From an uncultured Pseudomonadales bacterium (GTDB lineage Bacteria; Pseudomonadota; Gammaproteobacteria; Pseudomonadales; Azotimanducaceae): DNA of 64,000 bases. Each line of letters opens with the position of its first letter. Position 1 is the first letter of the stretch. A model generated the notes under the pieces. The model ran no database searches and was not told the origin of the DNA. It saw only the letters and a list, made by a program, of their open reading frames with translations. This document shows, one piece after another, positions 43,399 to 52,219 of the stretch. The position numbers and the translations under genes were made by a program. The stretch is from NCBI GenBank assembly GCA_937775265.1, contig CALKBV010000004.1:1-64000 (forward strand), in the 5' to 3' direction.

Positions 43399-43965
43399 TC
43401 ATTCGACAGGCACCATGACCTCGTTGGAACGCATAAAGGATGGCCGCAACGGTGAGTTATACCTTGCCCAAACTGGCTCACCGCTTACTGTCCAGCGAGA
43501 GCCTGCCAGCAGCGTCATAAGACGCTCCTTGTGCGCATGGTAATTCTCCTGACTCCAATTGCCTTTATAAGCCACGACCGCCATTTTCAAGGCAGGCAAA
43601 CGCGTGATTTCCACCATGCCATCAGTGGGCTCTGGGAGATCGGCAAGTTCGTACTCTGCGGGCATAAAGAAGCTGATCCAGTAAGCGCCCTCCCCATCTG
43701 ACTCAGGCGCCATCGTCACCGGCGCTGTCATTGATATTTTCTGCTGCCCGGAATTGCCCCCAAATATATATCCTGCTAGCCGCCTGAACGCCAAATTTCC
43801 AGCATCCTCAAAATCTGCCTCAACGCGGGTGCGCGCCACTATCAGGATTGGGTATTGGCGAATCTCAAGATCGCCTACTTTTTCTAAAACCACGTATTCA
43901 GGCTTATAGATGGCTAAGGATTCAATCGGGAGTAGTGCTAAGAACGGGAGAATTAGTCGAATCAT
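43399..43965 (-). CDS. SOUL family haem-binding protein, exported
   Basis: A 188-residue SOUL/HBP protein with a signal peptide (MIRLILPFLALLPIESLA). Typical pieces are YVVLEKVGDLEIRQYP at the start of the mature domain, FRRLAGYIFGGNSGQQKISM followed by TAPV, and ARYNSPLRPSFMRSNEVMVP at the end. The ATG at 43965 is chosen because the signal peptide begins there and AAGAG precedes it; the frame remains open 48 codons upstream. The family binds haem or tetrapyrroles, probably in the periplasm. Confidence 0.9.
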   Translation of the reverse strand: MIRLILPFLALLPIESLAIYKPEYVVLEKVGDLEIRQYPILIVARTRVEADFEDAGNLAFRRLAGYIFGGNSGQQKISMTAPVTMAPESDGEGAYWISFFMPAEYELADLPEPTDGMVEITRLPALKMAVVAYKGNWSQENYHAHKERLMTLLAGSRWTVSGEPVWARYNSPLRPSFMRSNEVMVPVE

Positions 43966-44315
43966 AATACTCTTAATCCTGAGAGTTCCTAAACCCGCTT
44001 CGACTCCGCACGCACTTCCCACGGAATCCCGCACTGAGCCAGAAGCCGTAATGATCCCCTTGAGGACAAGAAAAGTGGTAGAGATTATTAAGCTGATTAT
44101 GCTACTCATATAGGTTCCTCCCTTCGCGAAGAGGTAATAGCGTTTGAATGGTCAACATTCGTGTATACGCGACGCTGGGGAAGGTGGATCACACTTGGCT
44201 TTCTCCGTTGACTAAATCCCCGACGTCAAGAGAGAGACGAAACCCATCTTTTCGGTGGATCGATAGGCTCAGTGAGATCGGCGCGGTTTCGTCTTCCCGC
44301 AGGAATCAGATCCTG
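43966..44315. other. intergenic stretch, no gene seen
   Basis: This gap lies between the SOUL start and the LysR stop. Its first part holds the in-frame upstream extension of the SOUL frame (hydrophobic, MSSIISLIISTTFLVL), which might be the tail of a lost gene. Nothing else is apparent. Confidence 0.3.
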
Positions 44316-45155
44316 TCAAACCCTGAGATCCTTCACCTGTTCCAGCACCGTTCTAATCGTATCGAGTCTCTCGGACGATTCGCGGTAGCTGGCATGAATA
44401 CCTCGGCGATAGCTTGGTGCGCCCTTCACCGGATGAAGGAAGTCATTCGATCCTATTTGGCTTGAAGGCAGATACGCCGCACCAGAAGACCGCGACAGGA
44501 TCTCAAGCGCAATACTGACCATGTTAACCTGCAGACCAACGACCACACTTTCACCAAACCGCTTCGCGTGGAAGTTGGCAAACGCCGTTCCCCAGTCCAC
44601 GTAGATGTAATTTTGAGTGATCGCTTCATTCAACTTCTCACCCTCTACGGAAGCAGCCAGGCCCAGCTTCAACTCACCGATTTTCACTGATGACAGATCC
44701 GTACTGGTTGGTGGATCGTAGAGAATAATCAGGTCCAGGGCTCCATTCATAACCTTCCCGACTAATTCTTCCGAGGAATGACCCTCGGCCTGAATCGCTA
44801 TCTCTGGAGTCGTTTCTCTGATTTCCGCCAATCTTTCCTGTAACGACAGCAACCAGATTCCTGGTGTTGACCCTAGTGCAAGTCGTGCATCGACCTCCGG
44901 TCGCAACTGAACTTCGTGCACAGTTCTCGCCCACGCGGCGATCATTGTCTCAGCATGAGGCAGCAATCTCTCGCCTTCAAGGGACAGTCTCAGGTTTCCA
45001 CGCTGCCGGATAAAAAGGTGGACACCAAGCTGGCTCTCAAGCTGTTTTACCCTGGCTGAAACGGCAGCGGAGGTCACAAACAGGTTCTCAGCAGCACGGG
45101 CGAAATGACGCGTGCGGTTGACCTCAACAAATGTTTTTAACAGATCGATATCCAT
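44316..45155 (-). CDS. LysR family transcriptional regulator (HdfR-like)
   Basis: A 279-residue regulator. The N-terminal winged helix (residues 1-60: FVEVNRTRHFARAAENLFVT, then SAAVSARVKQLESQLGVHLF) is textbook LysR, closest in pattern to HdfR-type proteins. The periplasmic-binding-protein-like effector domain begins about residue 90 (LALGSTPGIWLLSLQ). It is divergent from the MFS gene, with a gap of about 130 bases that contains an A/T-rich segment, so control of that transporter is the simplest idea. Confidence 0.9.
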   Translation of the reverse strand: MDIDLLKTFVEVNRTRHFARAAENLFVTSAAVSARVKQLESQLGVHLFIRQRGNLRLSLEGERLLPHAETMIAAWARTVHEVQLRPEVDARLALGSTPGIWLLSLQERLAEIRETTPEIAIQAEGHSSEELVGKVMNGALDLIILYDPPTSTDLSSVKIGELKLGLAASVEGEKLNEAITQNYIYVDWGTAFANFHAKRFGESVVVGLQVNMVSIALEILSRSSGAAYLPSSQIGSNDFLHPVKGAPSYRRGIHASYRESSERLDTIRTVLEQVKDLRV

Positions 45156-45286
45156 GACCGGATACTCCCAGGTGGGCGGCCGATGTTACATTTTTTTTAC
45201 GTCGTATCAAATTTATTTTGATTTACGTCAGCGCGCCCATCCATACAATGCGCGCGATTAAACCAATTCACAGGACAAGCGCTATC

Positions 45287-46486
45287 GTGGCCAAGAGCAT
45301 CAAACTGCTGCTGGTTTCAATCGGCATACTACTGACCGGGCATGGGTTGCAACTGACACTGCTACCAGTCCATGCACGCGCGATTGGCTGGACGGATACG
45401 GAAATCGGGCTGACCGCTGCTGCCTATTTTTTCGGATTCGTTCTGGGGTGCCTGAGCGTACCAAAACTTCTGTCCCGTGCAGGTCACATCCGCGTTTTCC
45501 TCACAGTTGCTGGTCTCACTGCAGCCAGCCTCCTAATGCTAGAAGCAATCCAACTGTTGCCCATGTGGATACTACTTAGGCTTGCCAACGGCTGGTGCCT
45601 GGCAGCCATCTACACGACCGCTGAAAGCTGGCTCAATGAGCATGCTCTCGATCATCAGCGCGCCCGATTAATAGCGGTCTACGTAATGGTGACCTTAATC
45701 GCCATCGCCGGAGGCCAAGTTCTCTATGGTCTGCTACCTGTCGACATACTTTTCACCGGTGCCGCTGTAATGATGATACTAGCGCTCGTTCCTGTCGGCC
45801 TGTTCTGTGGAGACCAGCCCATGGCGCTGAAACAAAAGAAATTTCGAGCAGCATCCATCTATGCTCTACCACCCATTGCTCGGGCTGGGTCGTTTCTGTC
45901 TGGCGTGGTCACCGGCAGTCTATGGACTATGGCACCACTCATCGCGGAAAAAAATAGCCTGGCCGCCTCTTCTGTCAGTTCCGTGATGATGGCGATGGTT
46001 ATTGGAGGGGGTGTGTTTCAAATGCCGCTCGGCTACCTAGCAGATCTCATCGGCAGAGTAAGGGTTATCACTGCCGCTTCATTGGCCTGCACTTTAGTCG
46101 CCGTTACGGGAATACTGGTGGTTCCTCAGAACACCGGACATCTAGCAATCATCATGTTTCTTTTCGGCGGGACAAGTCTCAGTCTGTACGCGCTTTGTGC
46201 GGCTGAGGCAAATGCAAAGAGTCATCTGTCACGCGTTGAAATCGCTACGCTGTTCCTGCTGCTAAACGGCGCTGGCTCCATCATCGGCCCGGTGATGACC
46301 GGGATTGTTTCCAACTGGACAGATGCTGCTCTTTACGTAGTCGCCGCCCTCGCCATGTCTATGCTGCTGGCGTATGCAGCATTCGAAGGCGCAAGTACCT
46401 TCATCGAAAAATTAAAGTCTCGAATCACGTCACCGATAAGGGCCCAATGGGATAGCGCCCCATCGTCTGAGGCCCGAGCGCCGTAG
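45287..46486 (+). CDS. MFS transporter, YcaD-like
   Basis: An inner-membrane transporter of 399 residues when read from the GTG at 45287 (MAKSIKLLLVSIGILLTGHG), with AGGA 11 bases upstream. An ATG at 45248 and further upstream codons are alternatives. About 12 hydrophobic segments are visible. The second-half motif GYLADLIGRVRVITAA matches the MFS loop 8-9 (G-x-L-aD-x-x-GR). The sequence plan resembles E. coli YcaD. It is probably controlled by the divergent LysR gene. Its 3' end is overlapped by the tail of a broken sulfotransferase on the other strand. Confidence 0.85.
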   Translation: MAKSIKLLLVSIGILLTGHGLQLTLLPVHARAIGWTDTEIGLTAAAYFFGFVLGCLSVPKLLSRAGHIRVFLTVAGLTAASLLMLEAIQLLPMWILLRLANGWCLAAIYTTAESWLNEHALDHQRARLIAVYVMVTLIAIAGGQVLYGLLPVDILFTGAAVMMILALVPVGLFCGDQPMALKQKKFRAASIYALPPIARAGSFLSGVVTGSLWTMAPLIAEKNSLAASSVSSVMMAMVIGGGVFQMPLGYLADLIGRVRVITAASLACTLVAVTGILVVPQNTGHLAIIMFLFGGTSLSLYALCAAEANAKSHLSRVEIATLFLLLNGAGSIIGPVMTGIVSNWTDAALYVVAALAMSMLLAYAAFEGASTFIEKLKSRITSPIRAQWDSAPSSEARAP

Positions 46487-47138
46487 TAAGCGGTTGAAGT
46501 TCAGCTTCGTAATCACGCCATTGTTCAAGTGCCGTTTTAAAACTGGGCTGGCGCACCTGTTCCGAACTTGGCGTTCGCAAGTCCCTCACGGTTTCGTAGT
46601 AATAGAGGCAGCTTTCCTCGAACGGTAGCCCGCAGAACTCGAGTGTTCGTCGAACCTGCGATTCCAGGTCATCGCCGCCATCCTCATGCTGAACTCATAA
46701 AACGAACCCCCGCAACACACTGTCCCAATGATCCATCAGCTCAAGATAGTTGCCGTAATACCGGCCAATATCTTCCAGCGAATAACTGAATTCCTGTCCT
46801 TCGGCAAACAGCTGTCTGAAAACGCTAAAGCCGCAGGACATGGGATGGCGTCTGGCATCAATGATCTTGGCGTTCGGAAGCATCAGCCGTATTAAAACGA
46901 TGTGTCGAAAATTATTCGGCATTTTGTCAATAAAATAGGCCGCACCAAGTCGATGGATTCTGGTTTCCTCGATGAAAGTACTACCAAATTCTGCGAGTTC
47001 ATTTTTGTGAGGATCCTGCACGTTGCGAGCCGACAATGAAGACCGGATCAGTCGCCTGATGACCGCTCCCGTGTCGATATTTGAAGGATCAACCTTGGCT
47101 TTGAAGTGTCCAAAGGGTAAGAGGGATTCAGCAGGCAA
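46425..47138 (-). pseudogene. broken TPR-type sulfotransferase
   Basis: The minus strand encodes the C-terminal half of a tetratricopeptide-type sulfotransferase. IDKMPNNFRHIVLIRLMLPN, then AKIIDARRHPMSCGFSVFRQ and EFSYSLEDIGRYYGNYLELM lie in one frame up to HWDSVLRGFVL-stop. After a frame change the text continues RRTLEFCGLPFEESCLYYYE, EQVRQPSFKTALEQW and LQPLTTALG. The PAPS-binding start (RSGTT) is absent, and the 5' side abuts the MTHFR-like gene. The gene is therefore truncated and frameshifted. Confidence 0.75.
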
Positions 47139-47269
47139 TCCCAGGCACTGTTGCGCAAGTAGAAGGATCTATTGTGGCGCAACGGACCGCGCAATCTCAA
47201 TATCCGGCGTCCCCGAGGGCAGTTGATCATTGCGACCCGACTCCCGCGCTTTATTTTCTGGTCTAAAGT

Positions 47270-48178
47270 TCATGTTTCCCGCTCTTCCTCGCCCAGCCAT
47301 CTGGCTGCACTTTCAAGCCCACCAAACGGGAAGAGATGCAGCCCCTTTAACCGTCTACTGGCCTGTTTACCACAAAGTTCGTAGAGCTCTTTCATCTGAT
47401 CATCCGGATTCCATGAACTCATCAGTCTCCTTGAATTCCGGTTACTCAGCAGCATTTTTACGGAAGTGGCGACACCACAACGCGCGGCGTAGCGCATCAG
47501 GCTAGCAAGGCTGGATGGTCCCGCGATGCCCACGTGGACGGGCAGGATGTCAAAAGCTTCTTCCCACTCGTCCAGCCACTTTGCAAAGTTCGTCATGTCG
47601 AAAACAAACTGGGTGACCAGCCACATGTGCACGTCTTTCTCGCGAGCGTAAGTTTTTTTTATTTCCAGAGCAGATCTAACGTCTGACTCGCTGGCATGTG
47701 CATGTCCGTCAGGATGAGCGGCAACACCAAGATGTATGAAGCCATGTTTTTCCAGCAGCCCGGAACTCAGCACATCGAGCGTGTCACGATACGGACCCTG
47801 ATGTGCGAGCGAATCACCGGCTATCAGCATCAGACGATTGCAACCTGCCTCTGCCAATTCATGGAGCCATTCATCGAGTTGGCTGGCATCGGAGACTGAA
47901 CGTGCTGCAAGGTGAGGTGTTGCCACCATACGTTCATCTAGAATTTTCTTCGCTGCAGTCACAGAAAGATTAAGGTCATCGCCACGTAGGAGCGGCAGAT
48001 AGATTTCAGTTCCTTCGGCGAAAAGCTCAGAAAGCGGTGGCGCTTTAATAACCTGAGTCGGCAGTATTTCAATAGAAGCAAAATGCTTAAGGCCATAGCT
48101 TGCCTTAAGGTCTCCGCTATTATGTGCCGAGACTAGCTCAGCGTCAGCAATCACCGATGGTTCTGATCCAGCCTCCAT
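47270..48178 (-). CDS. methylenetetrahydrofolate reductase-like protein
   Basis: A 302-residue TIM-barrel protein of the MTHFR family. Conserved stretches include IYLPLLRGDDLNLS, MVATPHLAARSVSD, LAEAGCNRLMLIAGD, HIGV-like LPVHVGIAGPSSLASLMRYA and GLHLFPFGG. Met20 of the open frame is the start: AAGGAGA lies about 9 bases before it. In this gene context it more likely oxidises methyl-H4folate to methylene-H4folate than makes methyl groups for methionine (inference). It is transcribed divergently from the dimethylglycine-dehydrogenase-like gene, and its 3' end adjoins the broken sulfotransferase. Confidence 0.82.
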   Translation of the reverse strand: MEAGSEPSVIADAELVSAHNSGDLKASYGLKHFASIEILPTQVIKAPPLSELFAEGTEIYLPLLRGDDLNLSVTAAKKILDERMVATPHLAARSVSDASQLDEWLHELAEAGCNRLMLIAGDSLAHQGPYRDTLDVLSSGLLEKHGFIHLGVAAHPDGHAHASESDVRSALEIKKTYAREKDVHMWLVTQFVFDMTNFAKWLDEWEEAFDILPVHVGIAGPSSLASLMRYAARCGVATSVKMLLSNRNSRRLMSSWNPDDQMKELYELCGKQASRRLKGLHLFPFGGLESAARWLGEEERET

Positions 48179-48269
48179 GAATCGTGTCTCCTTATCCCGT
48201 CCTGCACACTTACCTGGCCCTGATTTGACACGCAACTCTTTGGAAGGGCTTGCTTTTTTTCGACAAAGT

Positions 48270-48287
48270 TTGACCTCAAAACGTCAA
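48270..48287. promoter_or_regulatory. possible operator: TTGAC/GTCAA inverted repeat
   Basis: The exact arms TTGAC and GTCAA surround the 8-base spacer CTCAAAAC in the 240-base region between the divergent MTHFR-like and dimethylglycine-dehydrogenase-like genes. This is a short site and may be chance, but the location suits a regulator binding site for both genes. Confidence 0.3.
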
Positions 48288-48418
48288 TCATTGATCCGCA
48301 ATCACAAAGTCACTATTCGTTAAACACACGCGACAGAAATAAGCTCAAAAACGGCATAAGCCATCTTGCATATCGCAGGTCAGCCCTATGTTTAGAGTAA
48401 GATAACTTCCGTAAAAAA

Positions 48419-51004
48419 ATGCCGTGGAGCAATCAATTGGCAAACTTTCCGGACCATGCCGATGTGGTCATCATCGGACTCGGCGGTATCGTCGGTTCAT
48501 CCGTCGCGCACCACCTGATAGAGCTGGGTTGGGATAATATTGTCGGCCTCGACAAGTCGGCTGTCCCGACCGACATCGGGTCAACAGCACACGCGTCAGA
48601 CTTCTGTTACACCACTGCTGCAGACAGATTCACCACCTATACAACCAAGTACAGCCAGGACTTTTATGAAGCCCGAGGCAATTACGTCCGCATCGGCGGT
48701 TTGGAGGTTGCACGCGTCGGCGATGATGCCCGCATGCTTGAACTGAAGCGAAAAGTCGGTCAAGGCAAAGCTTACGGAACCAGGGCCAGCTTGATTTCAG
48801 CAGCAGAGACAAAAGAAAAATTCCCTCTGGTGGATGAGTCAGAAATTCAGGGCGCCCTGTGGGACCCTGATGCAGGGCTAGTCGTGCCCAGATCACAAAA
48901 AGTGGCAGGAGACCTAGTTGACGAAGCAGTCGCGTCTGGTGCACTAAAAGCATTCCCATACACGCCTGCAACAAAAATTGATGTGAGAGATGGGAAGGTT
49001 TGTGGTGTCGAAACCCGCAGAGGCTACATTGCAACAGCCAGGGTCGTGTTGTCTGTCGGTATCTGGGGACCCCTGATTGCTAACCAGGTTAGCAGCACCC
49101 TCCCGTTGACGCCGGTCGAACACCCATTGATGTTTTTTGGCCCTTATCCGGCACTCGACGGAACAGGGGTCGAGATCGTCTATCCCCTGTTCAGGGATCA
49201 GGGTAACTCAGGATACATTCGGGATACAGGTGATCCGACGACCACGGAAGGTGGTCGAATCGAATGGGGTTACTACGAAACAGAGGAACCGAGGCTCGTC
49301 CATCCAAGAGACATCCTGGAGCCGGAAGAAGCCTCCCTGTCCCCATCAATGCTGGATGTCTCGCTCGAACAGGTCATGGGCGCCTACGAAAAAGCCGTGG
49401 AATTAACCCCAATTCTTGGCGAATTGGGCTGGGAAGAACGACACAGCTTCAATGGACTGCTGTCTGTCACCACAGACGGCGGTTCACTCGTTGGAGAATC
49501 ACCTGAAGTGGCAGGCCTGTGGTTTGCTGAAGCTGTCTGGGTAAAAGACGGCCCGGGTATTGGCAAGGTTGTCGCCGACTGGATGACAAAAGGAATGCCG
49601 GATCACGACCCACACGCTATCGACATCGCTCGATTTTATCCGGCCCAGAAAGAAGAGAACTATGTGGCAGGCAGATGTCGTGAAATCGCACAGAAGATTT
49701 ACACCCCAGCTGTGCACCCGCGTGAACCATTTGCGACCGGCCGAGGCCTTTTCGTCAGTCCTTTTTATGAGCGGGAAGTCGCTCTCGGCGGGTACTTCAT
49801 GGAAGTCGCCGGGTGGGAACGAGCTCATGGTTACAAGGCAAATGAAGAATCCCTGCTTACTAAGTATCGCGATCAAGTGCCCGTCAGACACGCGGAATGG
49901 GATAATCGTCATTTCTGGGAAGTCTCTAACGCTGAACATCTGGAATTGAGCGAGAGCGTGGGCATGATCAACCTCTCCCATTTCGCTATTTACGACATCC
50001 GGGGTCGGGATGCCGAATCACTGCTCGAATATCTGGCCGTTGCGAAGGTGGGTGGCGATACGAAAATCGGTAAAGGCGTTTATACGCATTTTTTAAGTGC
50101 TGATGGCGGCATCAGGGCAGATCTAACCATCGTAAGGTTGTCTGCAGACCTTTATCGGGTGATCTGCGGTGGGGATACCGGGCACCGTGACCTGGCCTGG
50201 ATCAGAAAGATGGCGGAGGTCAGAGGAGCAGAAATCGAGATCAGCAACCAGACTCATCAGCTGGCAACTCTGGGATTATGGGGACCAAAAGCTCGCGAAA
50301 CCCTGGCACAGTTTGTTGAAGACCCGGATGAGATCAGCAATGAAAACTTTCCATTCGCGACTGCACGGCAAATCACAGTCACTGGCATCGACGTATGGGC
50401 ATTTCGTATTTCTTACGTCGGCGAGCAAGGCTGGGAGCTCTATTTCAGCTTTGACGATGGCTTAAAAATTTGGGATGCGTTTTTCAATGCAGGGGTGGTG
50501 CCAATAGGAGTGGAGACCTACGCCAACAGCAGAAGGCTAGAAAAGAGCCTTAGGCTCCAGAATGCTGATCTCGAAACTGACTACAACCTTTGTGAAGCTG
50601 ATCTCGCACGACCGGTTGTAAAAAAAGCAGACTTTCACGGCAAACCAACATACGTGACCCAAAGATTAAAAGAACAGCAGGACTGCACTCTCTGCACAAT
50701 GATCATGCTCGACAACCAGGACAGTCGTGGCGTCCAAAGATTCCCCGTTGGTGAATGGCCAATTTTATGCAGCACAACAAAACAGGTGCTGGTCTCTGAC
50801 GACGGGCGACGATCAGTCAGTACCAGCATTGCTTACGGTCCATCGCTGAGCATCAACATTCTGATGGGCTACCTGCCCGCGAACAGGGCAAAGGTCGGAG
50901 AAGAATTGCTCCTCGAATATTTCGGCGACCACTTTCCGATCAGGGTCGAAGCCGTCGGTTATCAGCCTCTTCTCGACCCTGAAAATCTCCGCGCAAGATC
51001 CTGA
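48419..51004 (+). CDS. dimethylglycine dehydrogenase-like FAD/GcvT fusion
   Basis: An 861-residue two-part enzyme. The N-terminal half is a DAO-type FAD domain: VVIIGLGGIVGSSVAHHLIE, then TDIGSTAHASDF, whose His58 aligns with the histidine that carries covalent FAD in dimethylglycine and sarcosine dehydrogenases. The C-terminal half (from about residue 430) is a GcvT-like folate domain with EVSNAEHLELSESVGMINLS and VGEQGWELYF. This architecture oxidatively demethylates dimethylglycine or sarcosine and passes the methylene unit to tetrahydrofolate. It lies between the MTHFR-like and the GlxA regulator genes, upstream of soxBDAG. Confidence 0.88.
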   Translation: MPWSNQLANFPDHADVVIIGLGGIVGSSVAHHLIELGWDNIVGLDKSAVPTDIGSTAHASDFCYTTAADRFTTYTTKYSQDFYEARGNYVRIGGLEVARVGDDARMLELKRKVGQGKAYGTRASLISAAETKEKFPLVDESEIQGALWDPDAGLVVPRSQKVAGDLVDEAVASGALKAFPYTPATKIDVRDGKVCGVETRRGYIATARVVLSVGIWGPLIANQVSSTLPLTPVEHPLMFFGPYPALDGTGVEIVYPLFRDQGNSGYIRDTGDPTTTEGGRIEWGYYETEEPRLVHPRDILEPEEASLSPSMLDVSLEQVMGAYEKAVELTPILGELGWEERHSFNGLLSVTTDGGSLVGESPEVAGLWFAEAVWVKDGPGIGKVVADWMTKGMPDHDPHAIDIARFYPAQKEENYVAGRCREIAQKIYTPAVHPREPFATGRGLFVSPFYEREVALGGYFMEVAGWERAHGYKANEESLLTKYRDQVPVRHAEWDNRHFWEVSNAEHLELSESVGMINLSHFAIYDIRGRDAESLLEYLAVAKVGGDTKIGKGVYTHFLSADGGIRADLTIVRLSADLYRVICGGDTGHRDLAWIRKMAEVRGAEIEISNQTHQLATLGLWGPKARETLAQFVEDPDEISNENFPFATARQITVTGIDVWAFRISYVGEQGWELYFSFDDGLKIWDAFFNAGVVPIGVETYANSRRLEKSLRLQNADLETDYNLCEADLARPVVKKADFHGKPTYVTQRLKEQQDCTLCTMIMLDNQDSRGVQRFPVGEWPILCSTTKQVLVSDDGRRSVSTSIAYGPSLSINILMGYLPANRAKVGEELLLEYFGDHFPIRVEAVGYQPLLDPENLRARS

Positions 51005-51069
51005 TTGTGCTTGCTCATGGTGCTAAGCTACCTTGTCGCAAAAAAGTACTGCGGCCAAAGGAGTTCTGA

Positions 51070-52164
51070 ATGCCAACAGATATTCTCCCGACAAACAGCG
51101 ATATAGGTACCTTCAAAGTAGGGTTCCTTCTCCTTGAAAAATTTACGCTGATGCCTCTGTCCTCGGCCACTGAACCACTACGAATGGCCAATCACCTGAC
51201 GGGTAAGCGCCTCTATGACTGGCAACTGATTGGTGAGAGTGCTGATACAGTCAGCACTAGTGGCGGCATTAGACTATTACCGGACACCACAATTGATGAT
51301 TCGCCCGATTTCGATCTAATCATTGTCGTCGCGGGTATCAACGTGAAGGAAAATACGCATCCAAAAACAGTCAAATGGTTAGCTTCCATCGCCCGAAAAA
51401 CGCCGCTCATGGGCGGTATCTGTACCGCACCCCTGGTACTCGCAAAGGCAGGTCTTCTCGACGGTTATTCCTGCAGCGCTCACTGGGAGTGTCTCGCCGC
51501 TCTCCAGGAGGAGCATCCCCTCGTATACTGCAACAACCACCTGTTTACCTTTGATCGAGGCAGGTTAACCAGCACCGGAGGAGATGTCCCGCTGCACATG
51601 ATGATTCACCTGGTCGCCAGCCAGCACGGCCGTGCGATTGGCAACGCCATTTCAGACATGTTTGTCTGCGACAGAGTAAGGGACAGTCAGGAGCCCCAGC
51701 GGTTAAGGATGGAACGACAGATATTCGCCAATCAGCCTAAGCTCGCTGACGCTGTTCAACTGATGGAAGCAAACATTGAAGAACCTATTGAACTCAGCGA
51801 CGTGGCATCTTATTCAAACATATCCCGTCGACAACTTGAACGATTGTTCCTGAGTTATCTCGGGGTAACGCCCTCACGGTTCTATCTCAAACTAAGACTT
51901 GAAAGGGCGAGACAATTGCTGAGGCAGACATCCTGTTCTATCGTAGAAATTTCCACCATGTGCGGCTTTGTTTCTGCACCTCACTTCAGCCGTTCCTACC
52001 GCAAGCATATGGGGCGTTCGCCAAAGGCCGAGCGAGATTTCCGTGACCCCCCTGGATCCTCATTGGTATTGACAGAAGAATCCACAGGACTGATGCCAAA
52101 CCGATCTGAAGAGGCTCTTATTCTAGCCCGCCAGGAAACTTCATTTGGCTCACTGCCGGATTAG
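51070..52164 (+). CDS. GlxA-type AraC family regulator (GbdR/CdhR-like)
   Basis: A 364-residue regulator with an N-terminal DJ-1/PfpI-like (GATase1) domain (KVGFLLLEKFTLMPLSSATE, then FDLIIVVAGINV and MGGICTAPLVLAKAGLL with a Cys nucleophile elbow) and a C-terminal AraC helix-turn-helix pair (DVASYSNISRRQLERLFLSY, then EISTMCGFVSAPHFSRSYRK). This arrangement is that of GbdR, CdhR and ArgR-like activators of betaine and carnitine breakdown in pseudomonads. Its place between the dimethylglycine-type gene and soxBDAG suggests it senses an N-methylglycine and switches on the flanking units. Confidence 0.88.
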   Translation: MPTDILPTNSDIGTFKVGFLLLEKFTLMPLSSATEPLRMANHLTGKRLYDWQLIGESADTVSTSGGIRLLPDTTIDDSPDFDLIIVVAGINVKENTHPKTVKWLASIARKTPLMGGICTAPLVLAKAGLLDGYSCSAHWECLAALQEEHPLVYCNNHLFTFDRGRLTSTGGDVPLHMMIHLVASQHGRAIGNAISDMFVCDRVRDSQEPQRLRMERQIFANQPKLADAVQLMEANIEEPIELSDVASYSNISRRQLERLFLSYLGVTPSRFYLKLRLERARQLLRQTSCSIVEISTMCGFVSAPHFSRSYRKHMGRSPKAERDFRDPPGSSLVLTEESTGLMPNRSEEALILARQETSFGSLPD

Positions 52165-52219
52165 TCGCTGGTCCGCATTATCAAATCAAGTTTCGTAGAC
52201 TTTCAGAGGAATCTACCTG

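Noticed and set aside
43966-44109. N-terminal extension of the SOUL protein
   Set aside because: The frame is open for 48 codons, but the normal signal peptide and ribosome site start at 43965, and relatives begin there.
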